64,000 bases of DNA from Nostoc sp. ATCC 43529 (GCA_003326205.1 LWTK01000094.1:248001-312000); one strand, 5' to 3'. Positions 36,064-45,759 are shown, numbered from the stretch's first letter. Translations and numbers: made by a program. The notes: a model not told the origin generated them from the sequence alone.

Positions 36064-37743
36064 ATGGAAAATAAATTACCACATTTTGAGATTGGTTTAG
36101 TCATGGCTGGTGCTGTCTCAGCAGGTGCGTACACTTCTGGTGTAATTGACTTTCTTTTTGAAGCTTTAGATCAATGGTACGAACAAAAATCAAAGCAAGA
36201 ACAGCAGTATGGTGATGATTTTTCACAATGGGAAATTCCACCCCATGATGTTTTCATTAAAGCGATGTCTGGAGCATCCGCAGGCGCGATTGTTGCTGCA
36301 ATTACAGCATCGTCATTATATAGTGATATCACCCCTGTCATTGGATATCCGTTGAATAATCCAGTGAGGAATAAGCTTTATGAAAGTTGGGTACAAAGAA
36401 TAGATGTCTCTGAACTTTTAAAGACTCAGGATTTGGAAAATCCGAAAGCTCCTGTTTTGTCTTTTCTCGATCCTACTATTCTTAACGACCTTGGAGAAGA
36501 TGTTCTAAAGTTAAAATCTACAGGTAAAAAACGACCTTATATTGATGACCCATTTGAAGTTTATTTATGTATTACTAACTTGCGTGGGGTTCCTTATGTA
36601 ATTAAATCTCAAGGAGCAAATTCCAGCATTAAAGGACATTGTATGGTTAAACATGCAGATTTTATGCATTTTGCCATTGGTGACAAAAGTGATGAGGTTG
36701 AAGGTGCGATCGCTCTAAATCCTGATAAAATTGATATCGGTAATTGGAAACTGTTGGTTGATTCAGCATTAGCCAGTAGCGCGTTTCCTATAGGATTTCC
36801 TCCTCGCGACCTTAAACGAAGTAGTATCGATGAATACGAAAAACGTAAGTGGGAAATACCTGTTCGCAACCCAACGCTAACGGGTACGTGTTCGGAGTAT
36901 CGCTGTATCAGTCCTGATAAAGATTTACTGACCCAAGGTTCCTATGAATTTGTAACAGTAGATGGCGGGATTATTAGCAACGAACCCATAGAACTAGTTC
37001 GCTTGGCGCTGCGAGGTAATCAACAGCGAAATCCCCGCGATGGAGAGCAAGCAAACCGAGCTACTTTGCTAATAGATCCATTTCCCAATGATGTGGGTGC
37101 AATGAATCCAAAGAATAATTTACTCAACATAGTATCGCGAATATTTCAGAGTTTTATCAATCAAAATAGATTCAAACCAGATGAATTAATTCTTGCTTTG
37201 GATGAAGATGTTTACAGTCGCTTTTTGATTGCTCCCGAACGTAGCGATAACGGCGTTAAAAAACCTCTAGCTTGCGGTAGTCTCAATGCTTTTGGCGGTT
37301 TTTTATCCCAGGAATTTCGCCATCACGACTATATGCTTGGTCGTCGTAATTGCCAAAGATTTCTTCAAAAGTATTTTGTCTTACCAGCTTCTAATCCATT
37401 ATTTGATTCATGGTCAGAAGCACTGAGAAATAACCCGCAATTGCAAGTTGAAAAGGAAGGAGAACAAGAGATTTTTCTCCCAATAATTCCTCTGATTGGT
37501 TCAGCAAAAAAAGAAGTTAATTTACCACCTTGGCCTAAATATCAAAAAGAAAACTTTAAATTTCTTGAAAAACAAATACAACAACGCATTCAGGTTCTTG
37601 TTCCTCGTTTAATTAATCAATCTATAAACGACTATTTTACCCGTACTGGTCTCAATGTTCTTTGGTTTTTCAAGCGTGGAAGTTTAGCTAAAATGTTACG
37701 AAATATAATTAAGGACAATTTAGGAAAATACGGTCAACTATAG
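36064..37743 (+). CDS. Patatin-like phospholipase
   Basis: A 559-residue hydrolase. Oxyanion-hole region LVMAGAVSAGAYTSGVIDF near the N-terminus; nucleophile in MSGASAGAIVAA (GxSxG-type, about residues 75-80); catalytic Asp in VDGGIISNEPIELV (about 301). This Ser-Asp dyad defines patatin lipases that release fatty acids from membrane lipids. Length is long for the family; the C-terminal ~200 residues are of unknown role. Fourth gene of the block, 153 bp after the GMC gene. A lipase that frees the substrate fits upstream of a fatty-acid dioxygenase. ATG start with AAGGAA upstream. Confidence 0.9.
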   Translation: MENKLPHFEIGLVMAGAVSAGAYTSGVIDFLFEALDQWYEQKSKQEQQYGDDFSQWEIPPHDVFIKAMSGASAGAIVAAITASSLYSDITPVIGYPLNNPVRNKLYESWVQRIDVSELLKTQDLENPKAPVLSFLDPTILNDLGEDVLKLKSTGKKRPYIDDPFEVYLCITNLRGVPYVIKSQGANSSIKGHCMVKHADFMHFAIGDKSDEVEGAIALNPDKIDIGNWKLLVDSALASSAFPIGFPPRDLKRSSIDEYEKRKWEIPVRNPTLTGTCSEYRCISPDKDLLTQGSYEFVTVDGGIISNEPIELVRLALRGNQQRNPRDGEQANRATLLIDPFPNDVGAMNPKNNLLNIVSRIFQSFINQNRFKPDELILALDEDVYSRFLIAPERSDNGVKKPLACGSLNAFGGFLSQEFRHHDYMLGRRNCQRFLQKYFVLPASNPLFDSWSEALRNNPQLQVEKEGEQEIFLPIIPLIGSAKKEVNLPPWPKYQKENFKFLEKQIQQRIQVLVPRLINQSINDYFTRTGLNVLWFFKRGSLAKMLRNIIKDNLGKYGQL

Positions 37744-37761
37744 AAATTTAAATTGATTAAA

Positions 37762-38070
37762 AAGATAAGAGGCAAGAGGCAAAAGGCAAGAGGCAAGAGG
37801 CAAGAGGCAAGAGGCAATAGGTAATTACAGCGTTTTTTAGGTAAATGAGGTACACGGGTAGGGGCGAACGACCGTTCGCCCTTACAATAGTCTGTACCTC
37901 ATAAACTCCAAATCTGCTGTAATCATTTTCTATTCCAATACGGTTCAGTTAAGGATTTTTTGTAGAACCATAGACCAGTAGAGACGTTGCATTGCAACGT
38001 CTCTACTGTATTGCTATATAATTCTATCGCCTCTTGCCTTTTGCCTCTTGCCTCTTGCCTCTTGCCTTTA
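37762..38070. repeat. Repeat cluster between convergent lipase and antiporter genes
   Basis: GAGGCAA heptamers (37768-37822) and their opposite-sense TTGCCTC counterparts (38035-38070) frame a hairpin GGGCGAAC-GACC-GTTCGCCC (37862-37881), the CAATACGGTTCAGTTAAGGA motif (37936-37955) and a perfect 33-bp palindrome at 37976-38008 (arms CAGTAGAGACGTTGCA around a T). The flanking heptamers are inverted copies, so the region may fold as one structure. Confidence 0.85.
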
Positions 38071-39636
38071 TTATTTTCCCTCCCCATTTTGCAAAACATC
38101 TTCAAGTAAAGAAGCGAGTTCTTTATTTAACCGACCAGACTTGACAAATTCTGCATAGGTATCTGCTTCAATTGCCAACAATTCCCCTCGAAATTGTTCA
38201 GTAGTAAAGCTCTGAAGATTCGGATACTCAGTTTGTAATTTATTAATTTTTGTCTGTAAATTTGCAAGTTCACCTTCGAGAAGTTTCCCTTGGTAACGAC
38301 GAAATTCTGGGTCGATACCAGGGCGTTTATCTGCTTGGAGGTGTTGTAAAACACGTTCTAGCGCAACATTACGGGCTACTAATTCTAAATATTCCTCGCG
38401 TAAGGGTGCATCACCCAGCAAATTGAGTTTTTCTAGCAAAGGTTTGATGGTCAACCCTTGCACAAGTAAAGTAAATAAAACTACGCCAAATACTGTAGCA
38501 ATGATTTTTTCTCGCTCTGGCAGTATTGTCGGTACACTCAATGCTAGGGCAATGGAGACGGAACCCCTTAGTCCACCCCACCATAAGATAGTTTGGTCTG
38601 GTAAATTAATTTCTGATTTGGTGATGCTGGTACTCAATTTACTGAGAATAAAAATAGCAACTCCTCGCATCAAAATCATTGCTCCTACTGTCACTAGAAT
38701 AATTTGTAGGTTTTCCCCCAGACTGGCAAAGCGTATTTGGTCGCCAATTAATAAAAAGACAATGGAGTTAACAAAAAATGCCAAAAATTCCCAAAATTCG
38801 GAAACAATAACGCGGGTGCGGGGATTCATCCCTATACGAGAACCAAAGTTGCCCAAAATTAAACCTGTGGTTACAACCCCAATGACTCCAGAACCGCCCA
38901 AGTCTTCAATAATCAGGTAAGTACCGTAGGCAGAAACTAAAGTTAAAGATTGTTCTACTAAAGGCAAATCAAAACGCTGGGTAAGGTAGGAAATACTAAA
39001 CCCAATGAAAGCCCCGACTGCAATACCGATGCCAACAACTGTAAAAAGCTCAACTAAGATTGGCTGAAATTCTAATTCTACAGTTCTCAGAGAGAACGAT
39101 ACCAAAAAACCAAAGGCAACTACCGCCATCCCATCATTGAACAAGCTTTCGCCTTCCATTAAGGTGACAAGACGACTACCCACGCCTAGTTCGCGAAACA
39201 AAGCGGTGACAGAAACAGGGTCAGTAGCAGATAGACTGGCTGCGATGAGTAAAGCTGTAGTTAGGGAGACAGCAACAAATTGATTGAGAGCGATCGCCAC
39301 ACCTGCTATTGTTATCACTACCCCCAAAACTGCATACAAGCAAATTGGTACTAAATCCCGCTTCAGTTCCGACCATTTCAAATTCCATGCAGCTTCAAAC
39401 AACAGCGGCGGCAAAAAAATGAACAAAATTAATTCTGGCGAAAGAATCACCAAACGAACATCGGCAAATGCCAACCCTAAGCCAACAATCACCAATAGTA
39501 GAGTGTAAGGTATCTGGCGAAACCAGCTAAATATCTGCGGTAGTGTCGCCACACCCAAAGACACTGAAAGTACCAACAGAAATTGTTTGAGATTGTTTGT
39601 GATTGCTTCCTCGGCGATCGCACTTTCAAGTACCAT
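38071..39636 (-). CDS. Na+/H+ antiporter, CPA1 family
   Basis: A 521-residue inner-membrane cation:proton exchanger. About twelve hydrophobic segments; core motifs ILSPELILFIFLPPLLFEAAW (TM3-4), SLSATDPVSVTALFRELG (the TDP motif of TM5) and FNDGMAVVAFGFL (ND motif). GGLRGSVSIALALS is the conserved TM11 motif. A cytosolic tail of ~110 residues follows (EEYLELVARNVALERVLQHL...). Role in pH and Na+ homeostasis. Another CPA1 gene lies 3.7 kb away. Confidence 0.92.
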   Translation of the reverse strand: MVLESAIAEEAITNNLKQFLLVLSVSLGVATLPQIFSWFRQIPYTLLLVIVGLGLAFADVRLVILSPELILFIFLPPLLFEAAWNLKWSELKRDLVPICLYAVLGVVITIAGVAIALNQFVAVSLTTALLIAASLSATDPVSVTALFRELGVGSRLVTLMEGESLFNDGMAVVAFGFLVSFSLRTVELEFQPILVELFTVVGIGIAVGAFIGFSISYLTQRFDLPLVEQSLTLVSAYGTYLIIEDLGGSGVIGVVTTGLILGNFGSRIGMNPRTRVIVSEFWEFLAFFVNSIVFLLIGDQIRFASLGENLQIILVTVGAMILMRGVAIFILSKLSTSITKSEINLPDQTILWWGGLRGSVSIALALSVPTILPEREKIIATVFGVVLFTLLVQGLTIKPLLEKLNLLGDAPLREEYLELVARNVALERVLQHLQADKRPGIDPEFRRYQGKLLEGELANLQTKINKLQTEYPNLQSFTTEQFRGELLAIEADTYAEFVKSGRLNKELASLLEDVLQNGEGK

Positions 39637-39766
39637 ATGAAGATTCCTAGTAAAATTTTCTACTTCTGCTCATCTGACTATTTTCAGATGACACCAAATT
39701 AATGTCAGACTTTAATTACCAAAGAAAGAAGATTTAACAGTTAACCCAGTATTTAGGAGGAAGGTC

Positions 39767-40768
39767 TTGGGTAGCAACATTCGAGACCGCTTTAAAAATT
39801 TCCGCCGTCAGGGTTCCCAGCCAGAAAAACTTCAACAGCTACAAACAGAGTTGCTAACAGAATCAACCCTAGACTCAGCTTACATAATTTTGATTATCAG
39901 TTCTTGTGCCATCGCAACTTTTGGTTTACTCTCCAACAGCGCAGCTGTAATTATTGGCGCGATGATTATTGCACCCCTGATGTTGCCGATTCGCGGTTTA
40001 GCTTTTGGCGCTTTACAAGCAGATATTACCTTATTTCGCAAGGGTGTAATTGCCGTAGCATTAGGCACATTATTAGCGGTGGCGATCGCTTGTTCTCTCG
40101 GTTGGCTGGTGGGGCTGCCCAGGTACGGTAGTGAAATCCTGGCTCGTTCCAGACCAACATTGTTAGATTTAGGGATTGCGGTAGCGGCTGGTGGTATCAG
40201 TGGCTACGGTAAAATCGAACCGAAAATCTCAGGTACAGTGGCGGGAACTGCGATCGCAGTTGCCCTCATGCCGCCTATTTGTGTCATTGGTTTAGGCTTG
40301 GCGCAAGGAAATTGGTCGCTAAGCTTAGGAGCAACCTTACTCTACCTCACTAACTTACTGGGTATTGCCCTCGCCTGTATGGTGACATTTTCAGTAGCAG
40401 GTTACACTTCAATGGCGCGGGCACGTCGTCCCCTAATTTTGACTATGGTATTGACAGCTATCTTGGTGATTCCCTTAGGCGTCAGCTTTGTCAGACTTAT
40501 ACGACAAACGCAACTAGAAACCAGCTTGCGAAAAGCATTATTAAACCGCACCGTTACCTTTGGGCGATTGCAGTTGCTCAACAGCAATACCAACTGGTTG
40601 GCAAATCCCCCAGAAGTACGTTTGAGCGTCCGAGCAAGGGAACCAGTCACACCTCGACAAGTAGAACTATTAGAAGAATTTATCGAACGAGAAATGGGGC
40701 AACGATTCACCCTAATTTTTGAAGTTGGTCAGGTGGAAGAAATTCGACGTTCCCAGCCCACACGCTGA
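39767..40768 (+). CDS. DUF389 (TIGR00341-type) membrane protein
   Basis: A 333-residue membrane protein, function unknown. TTG start at 39767, supported by TTAGGAGGAAGG just before it. TM segments in YIILIISSCAIATFGLLS, AAVIIGAMIIAPLMLPIRGL and VAGTAIAVALMPPICVIGL; the paired IIGAMIIAPLM and AVALMPPICVIG motifs define DUF389. C-terminal soluble part (RLSVRAREPVTPRQVELLEE). Divergent from the adjacent antiporter with a 130-bp shared spacer, which may mean joint control. Confidence 0.88.
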   Translation: MGSNIRDRFKNFRRQGSQPEKLQQLQTELLTESTLDSAYIILIISSCAIATFGLLSNSAAVIIGAMIIAPLMLPIRGLAFGALQADITLFRKGVIAVALGTLLAVAIACSLGWLVGLPRYGSEILARSRPTLLDLGIAVAAGGISGYGKIEPKISGTVAGTAIAVALMPPICVIGLGLAQGNWSLSLGATLLYLTNLLGIALACMVTFSVAGYTSMARARRPLILTMVLTAILVIPLGVSFVRLIRQTQLETSLRKALLNRTVTFGRLQLLNSNTNWLANPPEVRLSVRAREPVTPRQVELLEEFIEREMGQRFTLIFEVGQVEEIRRSQPTR

Positions 40769-41195
40769 AATAGTGGGACAAGGGGACTAGGGGACAAATC
40801 GAAATAAATAGATATCACAGGAGCAAACCTGCTGCAATAAAAAAGTCTTGCCCAATGATTCTTATAAAAACAGGAAAGCAAAGCGTTGCTCCCGCAGAGA
40901 ATAAGAAAATCTTTTAAGAAAAGGCAAATCTAGTAAAGCCTCTTCATCGCTTGTGGTAAAGGTTTCAGCCGCCTTCCCCGCGAAACTTCCTTGCGAATGT
41001 GTGGCGATCGCCGAAGTACGAATACACGCGATCGCGTGGGTGAGATGAATGGAGTAAGAAGAGTTTGAGACTGTGATTACACGTAATAGCCCTTTTGTGT
41101 AGTGTGGGTATATATTATTGATGTTACGTTGGGCTAATTTGAGGTGAACGCCTGATATAGATGTTAGCCAATGCTCATGAAGGAGCGAATTTAAA
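40769..41195. other. Gene-free spacer before the macrolide-kinase-like gene
   Basis: Contains a short G-rich repeat (40770-40795) and two GATCGC sites. No ORF or RNA recognised. AAGGAG at 41178-41183 is the likely ribosome site of the next gene. Confidence 0.5.
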
Positions 41196-42119
41196 ATGAC
41201 TAAATCTGTTAGTGAAGACTACCAAATCAGGACAATACTCAGCATCGCCGACAAAAATGGCTTCATTTTGGACGCAGACAACTTAAATATTAACAAATCC
41301 GGAATGGACTTCATCACTACGTTTGCTACTGCCAAAGAGGATAATACCAAATGGGTATTGCGATTTCCCAGAAGACTTGATGTTCTTGAGCGCATGTATT
41401 ATGAAAGAGAAGTTCTTGAACTGGTTAAAAGCCAAGTCGATGTGAGCGTTCCCATCTGGAAAATTGTTTCGGATGAACTGGTTGCCTATCCGCTATTAAA
41501 GGGAATTCCTGCCGGAACCATAGATCCAGATATCGGCGATTATGTATGGTACATTGATCCGAAGTCCCCGCCTGCTGTATACATTTCTTCTGTGGCAAAA
41601 ACACTGGCGCAACTCCACAGAACACGCATTGAGGTAGTGAAACAATTCAGTATCCGAGTTAAAACAGTTGATCAAGTGCGGCAATCTATGGCAGAGAATA
41701 TGGAGAAGACCAGAGAACTGCTTGGTGTTTCTGATACACGCTGGGCACGTTGGCAGGACTGGATTGCCAATGATGCCTTGTGGCCTGGGCATTCGGCTTT
41801 GATTCACGGAGACTTTCACCCCGGCCATACGCTTGTGGACAAAGACGGAAATTTGATGGGGCTAATCGATTGGACAGAAGCTGCAGTAAGTGATCCTGCC
41901 AAGGATTTCGTCTGTTTCTATGCCACCTTCGGTGAGCAAGTTCTCCAGGATGTGCTTGAGCATTACCAAACTGCTGGTGGAATCGTATGGTCTTATATGA
42001 AGGAACACATCATAGAACTCTGGAATGCTAATCCCGTGGAATACGCCTTATTCGCCTTGCTAACTGGAAAGGAAGAACATATAGCCGGAGCTCGAACCTC
42101 TTTAGCTTGGAGTGGATGA
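41196..42119 (+). CDS. Mph-family macrolide 2'-phosphotransferase-like kinase
   Basis: A 307-residue APH-fold kinase. ATP-binding region WVLRFPRR (Lys/Arg-containing strand); catalytic loop LIHGDFHPGHTLVDKDGNL with His instead of the usual Asn, as in Mph enzymes; metal-binding LIDWTEAAVSDPAKDF. These fit Mph(A/B/K)-type macrolide phosphotransferases, which inactivate macrolides at the 2'-OH. In a photosynthetic chromosome the natural substrate may be different. ATG start with AAGGAG 12 nt upstream. The gene stands alone, and codon use (GTG, GGC, CTG, CTT) looks somewhat unlike its neighbours, compatible with transfer from another phylum. Confidence 0.85.
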   Translation: MTKSVSEDYQIRTILSIADKNGFILDADNLNINKSGMDFITTFATAKEDNTKWVLRFPRRLDVLERMYYEREVLELVKSQVDVSVPIWKIVSDELVAYPLLKGIPAGTIDPDIGDYVWYIDPKSPPAVYISSVAKTLAQLHRTRIEVVKQFSIRVKTVDQVRQSMAENMEKTRELLGVSDTRWARWQDWIANDALWPGHSALIHGDFHPGHTLVDKDGNLMGLIDWTEAAVSDPAKDFVCFYATFGEQVLQDVLEHYQTAGGIVWSYMKEHIIELWNANPVEYALFALLTGKEEHIAGARTSLAWSG

Positions 42120-42341
42120 TATTGGTTCAATACCCAAGTAAGAAAATCTGTGAAGAAATGGCGACTTTATAAAGGCTATCAATCGAATAATGCCGAAACG
42201 ATCGCATAATAACCTCATACCCGCTTCGACAAGGCTTAGTATTTTGCCTTGTTCGTTGCCGCTAACTTTCATCCTTTGTACCTTCTAGGGCATTACACCA
42301 ACATTGATATTTTGGTCGAGTTTGTCGCCCCCTGAACCGTT

Positions 42342-43030
42342 TTACTTAGACTGCAACTGCTTGAGTTTATTATTCGCTGATAGTAGTAACTCTTGAGCTT
42401 TGAGATACGCTGTTGTGCCATTCTGCACTTTTTCTAATTGATTAATAATACTCTGCAATTGGCTGCTGACACGATTGCGGTCTAGAGTTTGAGGATCGTC
42501 AGGAATTGAAGCTAGCAAGTTTTCAATTTCTCGTTGCGCTGCTGATAAAGCCTCCACAGCATCTGCCTCAGCTTGCCGCCTGACTTTAACTTGACCTAAA
42601 TTAGTCTCATAAATAGCTAGTAACTGTTGTGCTTGCGTATAACCAGCCACATCGTTTGTAGGAACGTCTTTAAGTCTTTCAATGGCTTCTTCCCATAAAT
42701 GTTCTATCTGTCGCCATTCGCTGACAGCGTGGGGCGGATTTTGACCAGCTTTGGCAGCTTGCCAGGAAAATTGCCGTGCTGCGGTGATTAAGGCGCTGAT
42801 GCGTTCATTTCCGGCGGCCAGTCCTACAACTTCCTGAAACTCACGGTTGTAAGTATTGCTATCCAAATAAGTTTAGTGCCTATACCCCGCTTGGCGGCAG
42901 GTGGTTGATGGCGGGATTGGACTACAGTTTGTTGGCTAGTAGTAGGCGAATATATCCCAGAGCCATTTTGAGAATTTTTACGCAGAATATTCCAGTTAAG
43001 TTTGTTGAAAATACTCATAAATATAGCCAT
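42342..43030 (-). pseudogene. Probably frameshifted gene: membrane-anchored coiled-coil protein
   Basis: Two overlapping ORFs in different frames. The upstream one (43030 to 42824) encodes 68 residues with a basic linker and the start of a membrane helix (GIGTKLIWIAILTTV). The downstream one (42866 to 42342) encodes a helical, Gln/Ala-rich domain (VRRQAEADAVEALSAAQREI, SQLQSIINQLEKVQ). The second has only a TTG start inside the first and no ribosome site. The simplest reading is one gene of about 230 residues broken by a frameshift or small deletion at 42830-42870, right after the membrane segment. Function unknown. If both are expressed separately they would be a short membrane peptide and a soluble coiled-coil protein. 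Confidence 0.55.
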
Positions 43031-43291
43031 TACTGTGTTTATTATTCCCAGTTTTTTCCAAGAAATATAAACAACACACTATTTCGGGTTTTCTATAGAA
43101 TTCAATATTATTAACTCACTCTGTTTTGAGGATACTTTCAAAGTATTTTATCAAAAAAACTTTTTTTTTAAATATAGTCTTTGGAATTGCGATCGCTAAT
43201 AACTAAAGCGCAAAATTCAAACCGTTTCTCCTTCTATGAGAGAATTCAAAAGTATATTTCGGGATTGGTCGGACATCCTCTAAGATGAAAA

Positions 43292-44881
43292 TTGATAAGT
43301 ATTGTTCAAATAAATTTTCACAAAGTAATAGTGGATGTAACTCAACTAGTCAAAATTTCAATTATTCTCTTGCTGGTGGCTACAGGTGTAGCTTTGCTAT
43401 CTCGGCAGTTACGAATTCCTTATGTCACTGGTTTAGTATTGGCAGGTTTACCAATCACTGAATTGTTGTCTCGTCCCCTTGGTTTAAATCCAACCCTTGT
43501 TTTAAATCTTTTTCTGCCAATTCTCATCTTTGAAGCTGGTATTAATACAGATGTTAGCCGCCTACGCAGCACCTTTAAACCAATTGCCCTGTTAGCCGGG
43601 CCTGGGGCTGTGCTTTCAAGTGGAATTATTGCCGTTCTCTTGAAATTTGGGCTGGGATTAAGTTGGATACCTGCCTTATTTGTCGGAGTAATTTTGGCAA
43701 ACACTGATACAGTTTCCATGATTGCCGTGTTTAAGGAAATACCAGTACCTTCTCGGCTTTCCACCATTGTGGAAGGAGAAACCTTATTTAATGATGCTGC
43801 TGCTTTAGTTTCCTTCAACTTAATATCGCAGGTATATTCTACAGGTTCACTCACCTTACTAGAGGGAATTCAACAACTGTTATTTATTTCTCTAGGAGGT
43901 TGCGTCGTCGGGTTAGTATTGGGCTACTTAAGCATACCTGTGTTTGCCCGTTTAGACGATCCCCTCAGCAGCCTTTTGCTAACAGTTGCAGTTGCCTTAG
44001 GAACTTTTCAAGTCGGGCAATCTTTGGGTGTATCCGGTGCCGTGGCTGTAGTTGTAGCTGGATTAATTTTTGGGAATTTAGGACTTCGCAATACTTCTGC
44101 TTCTAGCCGCATCACATTGTTGAGTTTCTGGGAATATGCCAGTTTTACTGTTAATACCTTTATTTTTCTATTAATTGGTGTAGAAATAGACCTGGGAATA
44201 CTTTGGAGAACTTTACCCGGAATTATATTTGCAGTTTTAGCTTATCAAGTCGGGCGACTTCTTACAGTCTATCCACTATTAGCAGGAATTCGTTGGTTTG
44301 ACCGCCCAATTCCCCTGCGCTGGCAACATTTACTGTTTTTAGGCAACATTAAAGGTTCCCTCTCAATGGCTTTGGCTTTGAGCTTACCTACCACACTACC
44401 GGGGCGAGAAATTCTCATTGCTTTAGTCTTTGGAAGTGTGTTGGTGTCATTAGTGGGACAAGGTTTGAGTTTGCCTTGGGTAGTAAAACGCTTAAAATTA
44501 TCTCAATTTTCACAAGTTCAGCAACAGATTGAAGAATTGCAAGCCGAGTTGATGACGAGTAAATCTGCACAAGACGAATTAGATAGCCTGTTGAAATCAG
44601 GAGTTTTGCCAAAAGCCGTCTATGAAGAAATGCGCTCAGCTTATCAGGTGCGAATTGCCAAAGCCGAAAAAGCAGTGCGAGAACTTTATAATCGCCGCCC
44701 TGAAGATTTAAAAGGCAAAAATGGCGATCTCAGTAAACTCGATGCCATCCGTCGCCGTTTACTCTTAGCAGAAAAAGGAGCGCTCAATGAAGCATTACGC
44801 AAGCGAATTCTTTCAGAAGAAATTGTGCAAGGGCGGGTACGAATTATTGATGAACAATTGCTGAAACTTGAAGATGATTAA
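43292..44881 (+). CDS. Na+/H+ antiporter, CPA1 family (second copy)
   Basis: About 529 residues from TTG 43292; GTG 43331 would give 516 residues and starts nearer the first membrane helix, so the start is uncertain. Hydrophobic core with LPILIFEAGINTDV, GVILANTDTVSMIAVFKE (NTD in place of TDP), GETLFNDAAALVSFNL and NIKGSLSMALALSLP. A charged cytosolic tail of ~130 residues (QQIEELQAELMTSKSAQDEL...) ends the protein. The sequence differs clearly from the CPA1 protein at 38071-39636, so it is not a recent duplicate. Confidence 0.9.
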   Translation: MISIVQINFHKVIVDVTQLVKISIILLLVATGVALLSRQLRIPYVTGLVLAGLPITELLSRPLGLNPTLVLNLFLPILIFEAGINTDVSRLRSTFKPIALLAGPGAVLSSGIIAVLLKFGLGLSWIPALFVGVILANTDTVSMIAVFKEIPVPSRLSTIVEGETLFNDAAALVSFNLISQVYSTGSLTLLEGIQQLLFISLGGCVVGLVLGYLSIPVFARLDDPLSSLLLTVAVALGTFQVGQSLGVSGAVAVVVAGLIFGNLGLRNTSASSRITLLSFWEYASFTVNTFIFLLIGVEIDLGILWRTLPGIIFAVLAYQVGRLLTVYPLLAGIRWFDRPIPLRWQHLLFLGNIKGSLSMALALSLPTTLPGREILIALVFGSVLVSLVGQGLSLPWVVKRLKLSQFSQVQQQIEELQAELMTSKSAQDELDSLLKSGVLPKAVYEEMRSAYQVRIAKAEKAVRELYNRRPEDLKGKNGDLSKLDAIRRRLLLAEKGALNEALRKRILSEEIVQGRVRIIDEQLLKLEDD

Positions 44882-44942
44882 ATAATCATTATTCAAAATT
44901 AAGAAAGCCAGAGCCAGTGGTTCATCGCATTAGTTATGAAAG

Positions 44943-44999
44943 GTTTGTAGTAAGCACTTTAGTGCTTAAAAATCAAAGACTAAAGTCCTTACTACGAAC
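44943..44999. repeat. Palindromic GTAGTAAGCACTTTAGT element
   Basis: Arms at 44943-44963 and 44979-44999 (21 bp, two mismatches) around a 15-bp A-rich loop. Intergenic, after the antiporter gene. Another repeat, CGGGCGAGACGCCCATCCCA, follows at about 45103-45122. Confidence 0.75.
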
Positions 45000-45195
45000 A
45001 TTTTTTCCCTAAAAAATTAATCCGATAGACCACTATTAGCGTGGCAAGGCTAAATTGTTGCAATAAGTTTTCTTGTGGTGTAAACCGAAAAGCCTGCACC
45101 GGACGGGCGAGACGCCCATCCCACAAGAGTTTGTTAATGCACTATTTTAAGCTTGACACGCCACTAATGTAGATAGTTCACTGCTTTATTTTCTG

Positions 45196-45759
45196 CTATT
45201 TTGAGAGCGATCGCTGCCCATTATTTTGTCTTTTAATAACTCTACCACTACTAGTAAAAGAAATTCCTTGCTGAAAATCAGTACCAATCATCACTGCTTC
45301 TACTATCGGTTCAGATATTTGTGTTTGCGCTACCCACTCAACAATAAAGTTGGCTCCTAAACCTCCACTAGTGTCATTTCTATTAATAAAAAAATCTGTG
45401 GAAGCTAGGGCATCAAGTTGAATCGGACGCTCTAAATATTGCTTAACTAATTTACCTTCTGAGTTATAGTAACGCACAGAAGTCACGACCATCGAATTAT
45501 TCAAATCTGTATTCCGAATACTTAGGGTAATTGCTAACTCAAAAATTTCCTGTCGATTGTGATGATAAATATGGGAATAGACAGGAACATAGATAGTTTG
45601 ACCCATTGCAATCTGGAAATTTTTATCTAGAGTCACTATCTTTTGAGATGTGGTTGTTTGAGTAGTGTTAGTTTTGGATTCTGGCGGAATTTCTGTTGAT
45701 TGGCAAGACGCAAGAAAAATTATAATAATTGCCAGATAAACATGGGGATGCAGCTTCAT
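45196..45759 (-). CDS. DUF3124 lipoprotein
   Basis: A 187-residue protein from ATG at 45759 (MKLHPHVYLAIIIIFLASCQ), a lipoprotein signal with Cys at the lipobox; a TTG at 45777 would add six residues. Mature domain begins at QKIVTLDKNFQIAMGQTIYV, with YVPVYSHIYHHNRQ and LSIRNTD as the DUF3124 signature and ANFIVEWVA near the end. Likely attached to a membrane on the periplasmic side. Function unknown. Confidence 0.8.
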   Translation of the reverse strand: MKLHPHVYLAIIIIFLASCQSTEIPPESKTNTTQTTTSQKIVTLDKNFQIAMGQTIYVPVYSHIYHHNRQEIFELAITLSIRNTDLNNSMVVTSVRYYNSEGKLVKQYLERPIQLDALASTDFFINRNDTSGGLGANFIVEWVAQTQISEPIVEAVMIGTDFQQGISFTSSGRVIKRQNNGQRSLSK

